DNA of 64,000 bases from Bacteroidales bacterium UBA1208 (GCA_002309955.1 DBXQ01000102.1:26575-90574), one strand, 5' to 3'; positions 28,101 through 35,352 are shown, counted from the first letter of the stretch. Made by a program: numbers and translations. Notes: generated from the letters alone by a model not told the origin.

Positions 28101-28392
28101 GCAGGGTGGTGGCACAGAGACCCTCGGGAATCACACCCACCTGCAGTGGGTCGACCATGGGGTCTGTATCGGTGCTCTGTCCGGCATAGACATACTGTCT
28201 GGTTTGTGGGTTTTGAACTATTGTGAAACCTTCCGAATCGTGGAGCCAATGATAAAACTCATCGCCACTGACAAAACAATGTAGTGTGTCGCCATTGGGC
28301 TGAACCACTGTTGTGGGTGCAAACCGCACAGGTGCGGCCATGCACCATGCCCACAAGGTCAAACTAAAGATAAGGAATAATAATTTGCGCAT
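25183..28392 (-). CDS. M6-family metalloprotease with repeat stalks and T9SS sorting domain
   Basis: A protein of 1069 residues. A signal peptide (MRKLLFLIFSLTLWAWCMAA) precedes an M6-type domain with the zinc motif STLCHEMTHTLGAPD (HExxHxxGxxD). A jelly-roll 'choice-of-anchor J'-like domain follows (FPLEQGFEEGDNGCW ... LFVDDITVYD). Then come two copies of a module, each made of a stalk of short DTL/DTV-rich units followed by an InlB B-repeat-like domain (GYHFSHWMDGNTDNPRTITV and GYHFVQWSDGATDNPHSITI). The C-terminus (VTIYNIMGQLLLQ ... LRPGLYIVRIG) is a T9SS sorting domain. It is probably a surface or secreted protease; the substrate is unknown. Confidence 0.87.
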   Translation of the reverse strand: MRKLLFLIFSLTLWAWCMAAPVRFAPTTVVQPNGDTLHCFVSGDEFYHWLHDSEGFTIVQNPQTRQYVYAGQSTDTDPMVDPLQVGVIPEGLCATTLLPGRDDPAKAGLRPNLMPTKRYLRSRHDAWKVPEDSLSVAPKTSGANHGILNNIVIFIRFADEDTCTSSSFSTIDSMFNDSTAGNESLFNYFHYTSYGNLRVVTHYLPTPSADFVLSYQDMHVRNYFKPYNAVTNPIGYTNDTSRRNREFTLLQNAVSWINANCAVSSLPNLDMDNDGKVDNICFIVSGTFTAWNDLLWPHKWSLYDRTVTLGNKRIWTYNLQLAGSGSHYFSVSTLCHEMTHTLGAPDLYHYDSYTNVSPGGAWDLMNSNQTPPQQTNSFFKYHYLNWIDSIPLIEDSGEYTLQSLASGPNNAVKIAAAAPHQWYILEYRNNADTFDASIPNQGLLIWRYNDRSTADNANFNFYSIPHQLWLFRPNSNIDTVNGTIAQAALGISSRHAFHIGTNPYPYLCDGTPDSSFRITNIHLSGTNNSSVTFTFNPNGNPACGTVHTFPLEQGFEEGDNGCWTTESISTENLQELGVTGTENSIYPHSGNYQFRFSSFYTASDYNQYLISPCLQHTRPLQMSFWYRRSHNSTENFKIQYSTTNNAVESFTNTIADVAVSTNDWQQSVVTVPAEARYVAINYYSNYKYHLFVDDITVYDTLGSDTIIRDTVYISVHDTLDHIVYDTLIHWIHDTLTHSYHDTLYTTVYDTLFFSLIDTVEQTVLDTTFFQPSTYEVAVLPNEITRGNTSGSGFFLKGTRLEIAALAYPGYHFSHWMDGNTDNPRTITVNSDILFNAYFAKGSDIRSKSLILIHDTIVLRDTVWRTIHQTVNITLHDTLWVSHIDTITVTTRDTLWMPRDEHDTFYIVIHEQYYYDTTSYYQLAVRSANPTMGAAAGNGIFPKGTVVQLGALPNEGYHFVQWSDGATDNPHSITITGNATITATFAQGRPENIDNPIPAFFTKVYTLGQCIVTESPANLPVTIYNIMGQLLLQRGSLQSTETLRTETQPLRPGLYIVRIGTLPATKVIIP

Positions 28393-28443
28393 CGTATGAC
28401 TTTAATATTAGTGTTTAAAATATATTACTTCAATCCGTATTAT

Positions 28444-29724
28444 TCAACGCGAGCGTCCTATGGCAACTAAACGATCGTAGCGGTCGTTGGCACCACGGTA
28501 ATAGACAAAGGCTGTGTAGCGATTAGGGGTTTCGAAATGGTCGCCTTCCAGCACATTGGTGGCTCCCTCGGTTTCGCCTACGGGTACGAACAAAAGCTGG
28601 TAGGAATAGTATCCCTGTTTCAGGTGCAGCCGCAGGGTGTAGGCTTTCAGATCCGGACGGTATTCCATGCGAGAATGCTCATCTAAGCACCAGTTGGTGA
28701 GTTCGCCGGCCACATGCACACTCCCGTTCATAAACGGGTAGCGCATGGGCAGTAAGAAATGGACCCACACATAGTCGGCTTCGGTCTGCTTGTTGGTGCG
28801 ATCCCAAACGTTCACTTTCATGCCTCCGCAGAGAACTTCCTCCGCTATGAAATTGGCTTTCGATCGGTCTTCGAGGGGTTTCAGCGTGGCATACCATTCG
28901 CCGCCATAGTCGGCTATCTGTGCCACATTATAGGTGGCTGTGCGAATATTGCTTATATCAAACCATCTGAAAGTGTTGCCGCAGGCAAACACATTTTCGG
29001 GTTTATGGCGGTAGCACAGCGAACTCCCTTCGAAACCGCCGAAAGGAAGCCATCGCATATTGTCTGTACGACCGTTTTGCTGCACCAATACATGGCACCA
29101 CGCTGGATTAAGCGTCGGCCACGGAACGTCGCCACGGTAATCGCGGTTCTCCGACACCGTCACATCCACTTCACGGCGCTCCCTCACGCTGCCCCCGTCG
29201 TAAGGACTCACCACCGCCACATCGGCTTTTAGGCTACCCTCAGTCACATAAAATCTCCGGGTAAACAAAATGCGGTCAGGCTCCTCTTGGTCGAAAACAG
29301 TCACTACATAATTCCCCGACACCAACAATTGGCTATGCTTGCCAGGGATGTATTGAAAATAATTAACATAGTCGGTCAGTGTGGTGAACGAACTGTTGTA
29401 ACCTTCTATGGCTTCCTCTTCAAATCCGTTTATATATTCGTAGGGATCCAGTTCGTCGCGTTGCCAACGGCTGTCGCAATGCTCTATACGGTAACGGTAA
29501 CTCCCCACCTCAGCATCCAGAACATCGAAACGCAACAGTAGCCGGTCTTCGCTACCTAACGACAAGACAGGGGATTCTCCCTCCACACCGCCGCGGCACA
29601 ACACTACCGTCTTCACCTGCGCAGACCAGATAGAGTCAGTCACTATTTGGGCATACAAACCCAATCCTTCCGACAGTGGGAGCAATACTAATAATATGAG
29701 AAACAATATAATATATTTATTCAT
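28444..29724 (-). CDS. Type IX secretion system plug-family protein (DUF5103)
   Basis: A protein of about 426 residues. Start ATG 29724 gives the signal peptide MNKYIILFLILLVLLPLSEG, and the promoter -7 box lies just upstream at 29754. The N-terminal domain has LRFDVLDAEVGSYRYRIEHCDSRW and INGFEEEAIEGYNSSFTTLTDY, typical of the DUF5103 / T9SS plug domain. The C-terminal part (GELTNWCLDEHSRMEYRPDLKAYTLRLHLKQGYYSY) resembles a carbohydrate-binding-module-like fold. In Flavobacterium a plug protein caps the SprA translocon. The presence of T9SS cargo genes next door fits. Confidence 0.82.
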   Translation of the reverse strand: MNKYIILFLILLVLLPLSEGLGLYAQIVTDSIWSAQVKTVVLCRGGVEGESPVLSLGSEDRLLLRFDVLDAEVGSYRYRIEHCDSRWQRDELDPYEYINGFEEEAIEGYNSSFTTLTDYVNYFQYIPGKHSQLLVSGNYVVTVFDQEEPDRILFTRRFYVTEGSLKADVAVVSPYDGGSVRERREVDVTVSENRDYRGDVPWPTLNPAWCHVLVQQNGRTDNMRWLPFGGFEGSSLCYRHKPENVFACGNTFRWFDISNIRTATYNVAQIADYGGEWYATLKPLEDRSKANFIAEEVLCGGMKVNVWDRTNKQTEADYVWVHFLLPMRYPFMNGSVHVAGELTNWCLDEHSRMEYRPDLKAYTLRLHLKQGYYSYQLLFVPVGETEGATNVLEGDHFETPNRYTAFVYYRGANDRYDRLVAIGRSR

Positions 29725-29753
29725 ATAAACAAAGAAAGCACAAAATGCCTCTG

Positions 29754-29761
29754 CAAAGATA
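29754..29761 (-). promoter_or_regulatory. -7 promoter element of the T9SS plug gene
   Basis: The minus strand reads TATCTTTG then C, 30 bp upstream of the chosen ATG. This supports the downstream start. Confidence 0.55.
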
Positions 29762-29901
29762 CGAATAAAAATTAAAACCATCAAAAATAAGCACGAAAGA
29801 GCTTTTTGTAAAGGTGACGAAAGTCCCCACTGGGGGATTTCAATTGTGAAGAGGAAAAAATGAAAGCCCATCTTCAATACGCAGAATACACTCCGTCAAT
29901 A

Positions 29902-29932
29902 GTTGTTCTATGTTGATTCACCGTAGAACAAC
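29902..29932. other. 9-bp inverted repeat in the gap before the integrative element
   Basis: GTTGTTCTA (29902-29910) pairs with TAGAACAAC (29924-29932) around a 13-nt loop. There is no T-run. The gap 29762-30052 holds nothing else that I can support. Confidence 0.3.
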
Positions 29933-30052
29933 CGTCCCGAAAATGTCATCGGAACACAAGTGCGTTTCCTTCTGTCGTAGGTTCCTTAATGAGCGATTTG
30001 GATTTTAAGGGGAATGTTGAACAGCTGGAGAAGTTTGTTTAATGTATCAAAT

Positions 30053-30078
30053 AAAAAAGCCTGCATTTCTGCGGGCTT
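30053..30078 (-). terminator. Terminator, probably the original one of the tRNA-Val operon, displaced by integration
   Basis: On the minus strand it reads AAGCCCGCA, a GAAA loop, TGCAGGCTT, then T6. It sits about 10 bp after attL, whose minus-strand sequence is the tRNA-Val 3' end. Before integration it would have followed the tRNA directly. Confidence 0.75.
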
Positions 30079-30087
30079 TCTATTTTG

Positions 30088-30102
30088 GTGGTCTGTGGCA
30101 GA
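30088..30102. other. attL core of the tRNA-Val element
   Basis: GTGGTCTGTGGCAGA repeats the tRNA 3' end. With the next four bases it forms a perfect 19-bp palindrome, GTGGTCTGTGGCAGACCAC (30088-30106), an 8-bp inverted repeat around TGG. This fits core-type recombinase binding sites. Confidence 0.85.
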
Positions 30103-30161
30103 CCACTAAACACCGATACAATTTATTGTGTTTCAGTGTTTGCAGCCGTTGAAAAACTTAT

Positions 30162-30193
30162 CGAGTAACAAACGGGAAACAAAATTGTACCTT
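30162..30193 (+). repeat. Left arm-type direct repeat of the element
   Basis: 32 bp starting CGAGTAACAAACGGGAAAC and ending TGTACCTT. The partner at 35128-35159 has the same orientation and 29 of 32 positions identical. These are probably integrase arm-binding sites. Confidence 0.7.
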
Positions 30194-30327
30194 TATAGGC
30201 TTTCGGGCTGCTGTTTTTAACTCTCAAAAACGGTGCAAAAATACAACTTTTTTCTCAATATTGCATAACTTCATCCAATATAAACAAAGAAAGCCCCGAA
30301 TAGGGGCTGTTCTATGCGTGTGGGTGG

Positions 30328-30633
30328 TTATTCCTCGTCTTTGGGAATGTCCTCACCTCGTGCAAGCATTGCCAACCTCTCAACAAGCGGTCTATTCCTC
30401 GCCCTCAAATCTTGCAAATCTGCACTCACTGCCTGTTGCTTGGGGACTACATACTGCATCAGCCTTTCGAACATCTGTACTCGCTCTTTGGGTTCTAATG
30501 CTTTCAAATCTTCCTCAATCTGCTCTCGGTTGTTATCAATCAGTGCAGAAATCCATTCTCGCATGTTCTGCGTTACTTTGTTTGGTGTTCCCTTTGGTCT
30601 GCCATTGGGATTGTTGGTGTGTCCTTTTTCCAT
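30328..30633 (-). CDS. Small mobile-element protein with GRPKGTPNK motif
   Basis: A 101-residue basic-then-acidic protein. The N-terminus MEKGHTNNPNGRPKGTPNK is a motif common in small proteins of phages and integrative elements in Bacteroidetes, where it resembles the DNA-binding start of DUF5681-like or small-terminase-like proteins. The rest is helical with many Glu and Arg residues (EQIEEDLKALEPKERVQMFERLM). It is the last cargo gene, separated from the 241-residue gene by 213 bp of AT-rich sequence. The function is unknown. Confidence 0.7.
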   Translation of the reverse strand: MEKGHTNNPNGRPKGTPNKVTQNMREWISALIDNNREQIEEDLKALEPKERVQMFERLMQYVVPKQQAVSADLQDLRARNRPLVERLAMLARGEDIPKDEE

Positions 30634-30846
30634 ATCTGTAAATCTTTGTTGTTTTCAAATATACTTTTTTGTTCTTATCGCTCGTGCGTTTTTTTTGCCC
30701 AATTATCGAGCATAGTTTATAAGCATAGTTTATAAGCATTATTTATAAGCATTATTTAAGGTCGGGATTTTCTTGAACGTTGCTCTGTGCCTTTTTCACA
30801 TTTATCCAGCACAATTATTACGTTTACTTCGTTGCAAATAATGTAT

Positions 30847-31572
30847 TCATATTCCTAACAATGCTTTTACTCTCTTTTCGGCTGCATCAGTATTTTGTTT
30901 CAGCCTTTTCTTCTTGAATGACGGACTTGCCCGAATTGCATACTCAATTACATTTTCCATTGATACATTAGGCTTGGTGGTGAAATAGAACCCTCTTGTG
31001 TGTTTGCTATAAATTTTCACATTATGGAATGTCATTTGCAATTCGGCTCTCAACTTATTTGCGTAATATTCGGTAAAGTACCCTTGCAAACCACATGTCC
31101 CTATCGTTTCCGATTTCTCTAAATCTGCCCAAGAGGGATAACCGGCCATTCTCGCCCACATCAGTTTGTTGTTGGCTTTTGACACTCCATTGCTTGCACC
31201 CTCAATACTTTTCAATGCACAATAGCCTAAAAACTTCACCTTGTCCCATTCTCTCAAATCGTCTTTACCAGCCCCAATAATCATATCCCTTTTGATTGAT
31301 ACACAACAATGCTTTTCTTGTACAGGACAATTCTTATTCAGTTCTACAAGTATCTTTGCGTTTTTGGGGAAATCCCTAAAACCACAATCAAAATACATGT
31401 CGTTTTCCTCATAACTTTTAAGAACATCCTCCACATTTTTTTTGCTAATGTATGGTACAAGTCTGTTTTCGTCAATCTCTCTTACAATACACCACCTTGC
31501 CGTATTGAATAAACTGCTGGGCTTAGCCATATAGTTACGCAATAGCTCTATCGGAAATGTCAAGTAGTGCAT
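30847..31572 (-). CDS. Hypothetical protein of the integrative element (241 aa)
   Basis: I do not recognise a functional domain. It begins MHYLTFPIELLRNYMAKPSSLFN, ends with a basic stretch (SFKKKRLKQNTDAAEKRVK), and includes several Trp/Tyr-rich segments and paired cysteines (NKNCPVQEKHCCVS). Its start overlaps the end of the nuclease gene by 13 bp, so the two are translationally coupled. It may work with the nuclease in element replication or transfer; this is inference only. Confidence 0.7.
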   Translation of the reverse strand: MHYLTFPIELLRNYMAKPSSLFNTARWCIVREIDENRLVPYISKKNVEDVLKSYEENDMYFDCGFRDFPKNAKILVELNKNCPVQEKHCCVSIKRDMIIGAGKDDLREWDKVKFLGYCALKSIEGASNGVSKANNKLMWARMAGYPSWADLEKSETIGTCGLQGYFTEYYANKLRAELQMTFHNVKIYSKHTRGFYFTTKPNVSMENVIEYAIRASPSFKKKRLKQNTDAAEKRVKALLGI

Positions 31573-32033
31573 ACGAATGTTTTGTTATACCATTCAACAA
31601 AACTTTCAAAGTCCTTTGCAATGTAGTACATACCCCCAGCACGTTCAATGTCGGCCTGGTACTTGCGTTGTGCATCGCTCTGGCGGTCGGCTCCTATCTT
31701 CACTTCAATTTTGACACTTCGCCCACAGATTGTTGCCGAAATATCTGCCGTGCCTTTCGTCATGTGCGACTTGCCAAACATATAATTGCCATTTGCCTGT
31801 TTTATCGGTCTCCCCATGATATTGACACGTTCAGCCTGCCAACCACGCAACATGATGAAATCAATAATGCACCTCGTTAGTCCGTTGGCTGTGGTGTCGG
31901 TGTATGTGGGCTTTGGAAAGTAGGCTGCAACTCCAAACGGAGTTTGTTCTGCATGTCGTTTTAATTCGGGGTGCATTTCGATTGAGCGTTGCCACATGTC
32001 CAACTCTAATTGTTTGACTGCATCACTCTTCAT
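31560..32033 (-). CDS. VRR-NUC / PD-(D/E)XK-type nuclease of the element
   Basis: A protein of about 157 residues. I start it at ATG 32033 (MKSDAVKQLELDMW), which lies 11 bp inside the end of the upstream gene. The core motif is TKGTADISATICG ... VKIEVKIGADRQSDAQRKYQ, with the Asp, the E-x-K and the downstream Gln of PD-(D/E)XK nucleases, close to phage VRR-NUC proteins. The C-terminal AGGMYYIAKDFESFVEW is also typical. It may act as a structure-specific nuclease or resolvase in element DNA processing. Confidence 0.78.
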   Translation of the reverse strand: MKSDAVKQLELDMWQRSIEMHPELKRHAEQTPFGVAAYFPKPTYTDTTANGLTRCIIDFIMLRGWQAERVNIMGRPIKQANGNYMFGKSHMTKGTADISATICGRSVKIEVKIGADRQSDAQRKYQADIERAGGMYYIAKDFESFVEWYNKTFVCTT

Positions 32034-32274
32034 AGTGTCCTCCTTTCGTTGTGAGGTGCTGGGAAATCCAATACACTTTGTAGTGTGATTTGGTCTTGGG
32101 GTTGGTACGCCAAATGTCCTGCACATCGGCTCCACCCGCAATACCGTTTTGGAAATCGGCTCTCAGTTGGCTAATAATCTTCCGTGCATCACCTGTGTTC
32201 GCCAATCGGTTCAGTTCTATAGCCGTAAACCTGCCACCCTCCAAGAGGTTTTTTATTAGAGATTGTTTTGTCAT
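32023..32274 (-). CDS. Small winged-helix-like protein of the element
   Basis: An 83-residue protein whose ATG overlaps the stop of the excisionase-like gene (ATGA at 32271-32274). It begins MTKQSLIKNLLEGGRFTAIE and has ELNRLANTGDARKIISQLRADF, like the helix-turn-helix start of small phage regulators, then a strand-rich tail with basic residues (NPKTKSHYKVYW). Its job is probably DNA binding; the target is unknown. Confidence 0.65.
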   Translation of the reverse strand: MTKQSLIKNLLEGGRFTAIELNRLANTGDARKIISQLRADFQNGIAGGADVQDIWRTNPKTKSHYKVYWISQHLTTKGGHYEE

Positions 32275-32576
32275 TTCCGACCTCCTTTCCTCGGATTGTT
32301 CAACACATAGGCTGCTGCCATTTGTTCTAACTCCTGTTGGCTGCTCACCTTGTTTTGTAGCAACCATGCGTTGATGTCCTCACGCTTGAAGAAAAGCATT
32401 TTTCCACCGCCTTTTGCAAAAGGTATTCGCCTTTCGTGTGTCAGTTTGTAGATGTAACCTTTCGACAAACCCGTGTACGCTGCCACATCGTCAATGTTGA
32501 ACACGTCTTTTGCACCCATGAGGGATATTTGTTTTATCTCCTCTAACTTTGCCATGATTTCGATATTTTCGTTCAT
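32271..32576 (-). CDS. Excisionase/MerR-like helix-turn-helix protein
   Basis: A protein of 101 residues from ATG 32576 (MNENIEIMAKLEEIKQ). The HTH_17-type domain is FNIDDVAAYTGLSKGYIYKL, followed by RRIPFAKGGGKMLFFKREDI, the pattern of excisionase-type DNA-binding proteins. It probably serves as the directionality factor or regulator of the element. It is coupled to the next gene by the ATGA overlap. A longer in-frame start exists at 32696 but adds an unrelated low-quality extension. Confidence 0.8.
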   Translation of the reverse strand: MNENIEIMAKLEEIKQISLMGAKDVFNIDDVAAYTGLSKGYIYKLTHERRIPFAKGGGKMLFFKREDINAWLLQNKVSSQQELEQMAAAYVLNNPRKGGRK

Positions 32577-32767
32577 GTCTTTTGTTTTATTTATTATGGC
32601 AATCTCAGCATCTGCAACTATGCGTATTGCCTTCGGATTTCTCACTTGCAGGGTTGCAGTCTCTGCCGCTTGAAATCGAGTGCAAAAGTACAACAAAAGA
32701 AAAGAAAAACACTTGCTATATCTCTTGATAGCAAGTGAATATTATTAATTGATTGTTAAGTATTTAT

Positions 32768-33886
32768 TTAGAATTTACTTATAGCAAACACCTTTATAAT
32801 TACTCTACATTCGTTATCATCGTTATATTCTTTTGGTGGTATGGGTTTATAGGATTGCAGACGGGTTTCGTTAAATAAATCCTCAAACAATCCCCATGTT
32901 TTGAGAGGAAACCCCATTCTATTTTTTCTTAAGTCTAATACTTCAATTGCATGGTCGGCAAAACATTTCAAACTATATTTATTTTTCCTCCACTTCCAAT
33001 GTTTTCCCTCGCTCATCTCGATATACCCCAATTCGGCAAACTTGGCAAACATCGCCTTTGCTTTTGGCGTTGTCAGTCGTGGGTCTATTGTGAACGGCTC
33101 GTTCTCTTCACTTTGATATAGGCTCAAATAGTCCTCCAACTCGGCTTTCTCTGTGCGTAATGCCCACCACAAGTAAACTGCATGAATTGCCGTGTTCAGT
33201 TTCTCGGTCGCTGCATTAATACTCTGCTCAGCCTGCACTCGCTCACCTCTTCTTTCCTCAAACTCTTCGGGCAGTCCGATACTTTCCCACTCTATGGGAT
33301 ATAACCGCAACACATCTCTTTCTTGCTGGGTGATATTGCTATAACTTGCATCTATCAATCCCATACATAACCTATAAAGGAAACTATCCCTATACTCGTA
33401 CCATACAGAATAATACCCTCCCAACTTATACTCCCCATTACAATACCCATTCCCCATATACACCCATTTTTCCTCAAATGTCACCCTGTTTCCCCGATTG
33501 TATCCGCCCACCATCCATGTGTTTACACCGTTTTCATCTGTTTGTTTCCACTTGCTACTATAATATTCGCCTCGCACCTCTTTACACTTCTCTTCTCTCT
33601 CTTCTGCTTGCTCGGGAGTTTCTTTATCGTATGTGTCAAAATAGTCTTTTGCCTCTATAAAATAGCTTATCTCGTCCTTGTGGTCGGATAGCTTTGTAAA
33701 ATCCTCATAACTAAATCGCTTTTGCCCCACCCCACACTTTTCGGCAATGTCAAACAATGTTGGCTCGCTGCTCTGCATCTGTCGGCATAGGTTTTTCAGC
33801 CCATTTAGTCGTTGCTGCTCGTCCGTTTGGTTCAACACGTTCATTGCCAATCTCTCAAATCTGCTTAATGTTTCTGCATTCATCAT
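32768..33886 (-). CDS. Unknown 372-residue protein of the element
   Basis: A 372-residue acidic protein with a purine-rich GGAGGGG ahead of its ATG. The first 70 residues look like a helical regulatory or oligomerisation region (SRFERLAMNVLNQTDEQQRL). The middle is Tyr/Trp-rich (GGYYSVWYEYRDSFLY). The C-terminal part, from TPKAKAMFAKFAELGYIE to LKTWGLFEDLFNE, resembles a C-terminal domain I have seen in other Bacteroidetes mobile-element proteins, but I cannot name it. Its position next to the integrase suggests replication initiation or regulation; this is unproven. Confidence 0.65.
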   Translation of the reverse strand: MMNAETLSRFERLAMNVLNQTDEQQRLNGLKNLCRQMQSSEPTLFDIAEKCGVGQKRFSYEDFTKLSDHKDEISYFIEAKDYFDTYDKETPEQAEEREEKCKEVRGEYYSSKWKQTDENGVNTWMVGGYNRGNRVTFEEKWVYMGNGYCNGEYKLGGYYSVWYEYRDSFLYRLCMGLIDASYSNITQQERDVLRLYPIEWESIGLPEEFEERRGERVQAEQSINAATEKLNTAIHAVYLWWALRTEKAELEDYLSLYQSEENEPFTIDPRLTTPKAKAMFAKFAELGYIEMSEGKHWKWRKNKYSLKCFADHAIEVLDLRKNRMGFPLKTWGLFEDLFNETRLQSYKPIPPKEYNDDNECRVIIKVFAISKF

Positions 33887-33899
33887 TTACCCCTCCATA

Positions 33900-35072
33900 T
33901 TAAAGCTCGTTCAACAGGTTCACCGCATCCACTTTCTTTTTATCCACTATCTTTGCATATATCTGAGTTGTCGCAACCTCGGAATGTCCCAACAGCTTGC
34001 TGACGGTGTAGAGGTCTGCCCCCTTAGTCAATAGGGTTGTGGCGTATGTGTGGCGTGCTGTGTGTAATGTCAGGTTCTTGTTTATCCCTGCCCGTTCTGC
34101 CCATGCTTTCAATGTGCGGTTCATGGCTGGCTCTGTCGGTATGTCGGCAAATACAAGCCCGCTGACGGGCTTTTCTCCCTGTTGCGGTAGAAACTCCCGT
34201 GCCTTGCTTGATAGGGGCAAATAGAGGGGTGTTTGCGTTTTCTGCTGGCGTATGGTGATAGTCCATTGTTCGCCCTGCTGGTTTATGTCAGCCCACCGCA
34301 ACGCCTTAACGTCCGATATACGCAAACCGCAATAACACATAAAGAGGTACGCCCGTCTTGTTTCCTCGCTGGCTGTCGGGGTGTTCTCTAACAACTTCAA
34401 CTCATCAATAGTAAGATACGCCCGTGTGCTTTCGGGTACTTTGATTTTGTCCGCATCTGCCAACATATCACACGGGTTTTTGTTTATTACGCCCTCCCTC
34501 ACTGCCTCGGACAATGCAAACCTCAAACATTGGTAACGCTTTTGTGCTGTGCTGGCTGCTAAATGCTGCCCCGTGTTCTGCACATTACGCCCGATAACGT
34601 AACCCGTACGCAAATACTCTATAAAGCCCTTGCAAAATTCGGTGTCCACGTCCGACACTCTCACACGTTCACCAGCGTATTGTCTCAACAGGTCTGCGGT
34701 GTTCTCTATCGTACGCCCCCACGTGTGGCGGTTGGCTGCTGTGCTGGCTCTCTGCTCTGCCTGTTCGGCACAATGCATCATCCAATCCGACAACAGAATT
34801 TTCGACTGCCAAACACGCTTTAATCCCGCCTCTTCGGCTATGATTACCCGTGTACGCTCTGCTTTGATAGCGTTTGCAGCGTTCAGCACCTCCAAGTTAT
34901 GCAGCTTGTCAAAGGGTGTTTTTTCGGGTATTAGATAGAGTTTCAAAAATTCATATTCCCTTTGCCCGTCTTTGTAATAGTCCAAATACAGCGACACATT
35001 CCCGTTTGACAGTCTTTTTTCTCTCAAACGTACCGTTTCTTTCGCCTTGCTGGCAACTTTTTTTCTCGGCAT
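33900..35072 (-). CDS. int: Tyrosine recombinase (integrase) of the element
   Basis: A protein of 390 residues. The N-terminal arm-binding region (KDGQREYEFLKLYLIPEK) and SAM-like core-binding domain precede the catalytic domain. Catalytic residues are seen in YCGLRISDVKAL (Arg), LHTARHTYATTL (His-x-x-Arg) and LGHSEVATTQIYAKI (His, then nucleophile Tyr). This is the type common in Bacteroidetes integrative and conjugative elements. It lies about 200 bp from the tRNA att site, and its promoter region overlaps the right arm repeat, so it may be autoregulated. Confidence 0.93.
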   Translation of the reverse strand: MPRKKVASKAKETVRLREKRLSNGNVSLYLDYYKDGQREYEFLKLYLIPEKTPFDKLHNLEVLNAANAIKAERTRVIIAEEAGLKRVWQSKILLSDWMMHCAEQAEQRASTAANRHTWGRTIENTADLLRQYAGERVRVSDVDTEFCKGFIEYLRTGYVIGRNVQNTGQHLAASTAQKRYQCLRFALSEAVREGVINKNPCDMLADADKIKVPESTRAYLTIDELKLLENTPTASEETRRAYLFMCYCGLRISDVKALRWADINQQGEQWTITIRQQKTQTPLYLPLSSKAREFLPQQGEKPVSGLVFADIPTEPAMNRTLKAWAERAGINKNLTLHTARHTYATTLLTKGADLYTVSKLLGHSEVATTQIYAKIVDKKKVDAVNLLNEL

Positions 35073-35103
35073 ACTCGATAAGATTTAATTTTGTTTCCGA
35101 TTG

Positions 35104-35111
35104 CAAAGATA
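35104..35111 (-). promoter_or_regulatory. -7 promoter element of the integrase gene
   Basis: The minus strand reads TATCTTTG then C, 32 bp before the integrase ATG. A TTTG at 35135-35138, inside the right arm repeat, is a possible -33 element at a slightly long spacing of 23 bp. Confidence 0.5.
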
Positions 35112-35127
35112 CAAACTTTTTTTCATT

Positions 35128-35159
35128 CGAGTAACAAACGAGTAACAAAAATGTACCTT
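35128..35159 (+). repeat. Right arm-type direct repeat of the element
   Basis: 32 bp starting CGAGTAACAAACGAGTAAC and ending TGTACCTT, the partner of 30162-30193. It has an internal repeat of GAGTAACAAA and lies over the integrase promoter region. Confidence 0.7.
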
Positions 35160-35246
35160 ATAACATCAAAACAAGGTAAAATAACACCCAAAACTGCAAC
35201 GGCTGTAATTCAGTATATTAACTATGAAAATCAATACTTTATGGCA

Positions 35247-35272
35247 TTAAAAAAGCCCCTTAATTGGGGCTT
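35247..35272 (-). terminator. Element-borne terminator after tRNA-Val
   Basis: On the minus strand it reads AAGCCCC, a 6-nt loop, GGGGCTT, then a T-run, only about 5 bp after the tRNA end. It replaces the displaced terminator at 30053. Confidence 0.75.
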
Positions 35273-35276
35273 CTGT

Positions 35277-35291
35277 GTGGTCTGTGGCAGA
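35277..35291. other. attR core within tRNA-Val(CAC)
   Basis: GTGGTCTGTGGCAGA, identical to 30088-30102; it covers the last bases of the tRNA gene. Confidence 0.85.
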
Positions 35292-35352
35292 TTCGAACTG
35301 TCGACCTCTTCCGTGTGAAGGAAGCGCTCTGAACCAACTGAGCTAACAGACC
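35278..35352 (-). tRNA. tRNA-Val (anticodon CAC)
   Basis: A complete cloverleaf on the minus strand. The acceptor stem GGTCTGT pairs with ACAGACC plus discriminator A. The D arm is GCTCAGTTGGTTCAGAGC, the anticodon stem-loop CTTCC-TTCACAC-GGAAG (anticodon CAC) and the T arm GACAGTTCGAATCTGCC. CCA is not encoded in full. The 3' end is now supplied by the integrative element. Confidence 0.95.

Larger units (their letters stand above)
30088..35291 (-). mobile_element. Integrative element inserted in the 3' end of tRNA-Val(CAC), about 5.2 kb
   Basis: The element is bounded by a 15-bp direct repeat, GTGGTCTGTGGCAGA, at 30088-30102 and 35277-35291. The right copy is the last 14 nt of the tRNA-Val(CAC) gene plus one base. 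The tyrosine recombinase gene is the one nearest the tRNA. A 32-bp direct repeat with 29 identities lies just inside each end. All seven cargo genes run on the minus strand: integrase, an unknown 372-residue protein, an excisionase-like HTH protein, a small HTH-like protein, a VRR-NUC-type nuclease, an unknown 241-residue protein and a GRPKGTPNK protein. There are no conjugation or capsid genes, so it may be a satellite-type or mobilisable element. Confidence 0.85.

Noticed and set aside
29989..30042. A 17-codon frame (MSDLDFKGNVEQLEKFV)
   Set aside because: Too short and without context to call a gene; it may be a remnant, but nothing supports this further.
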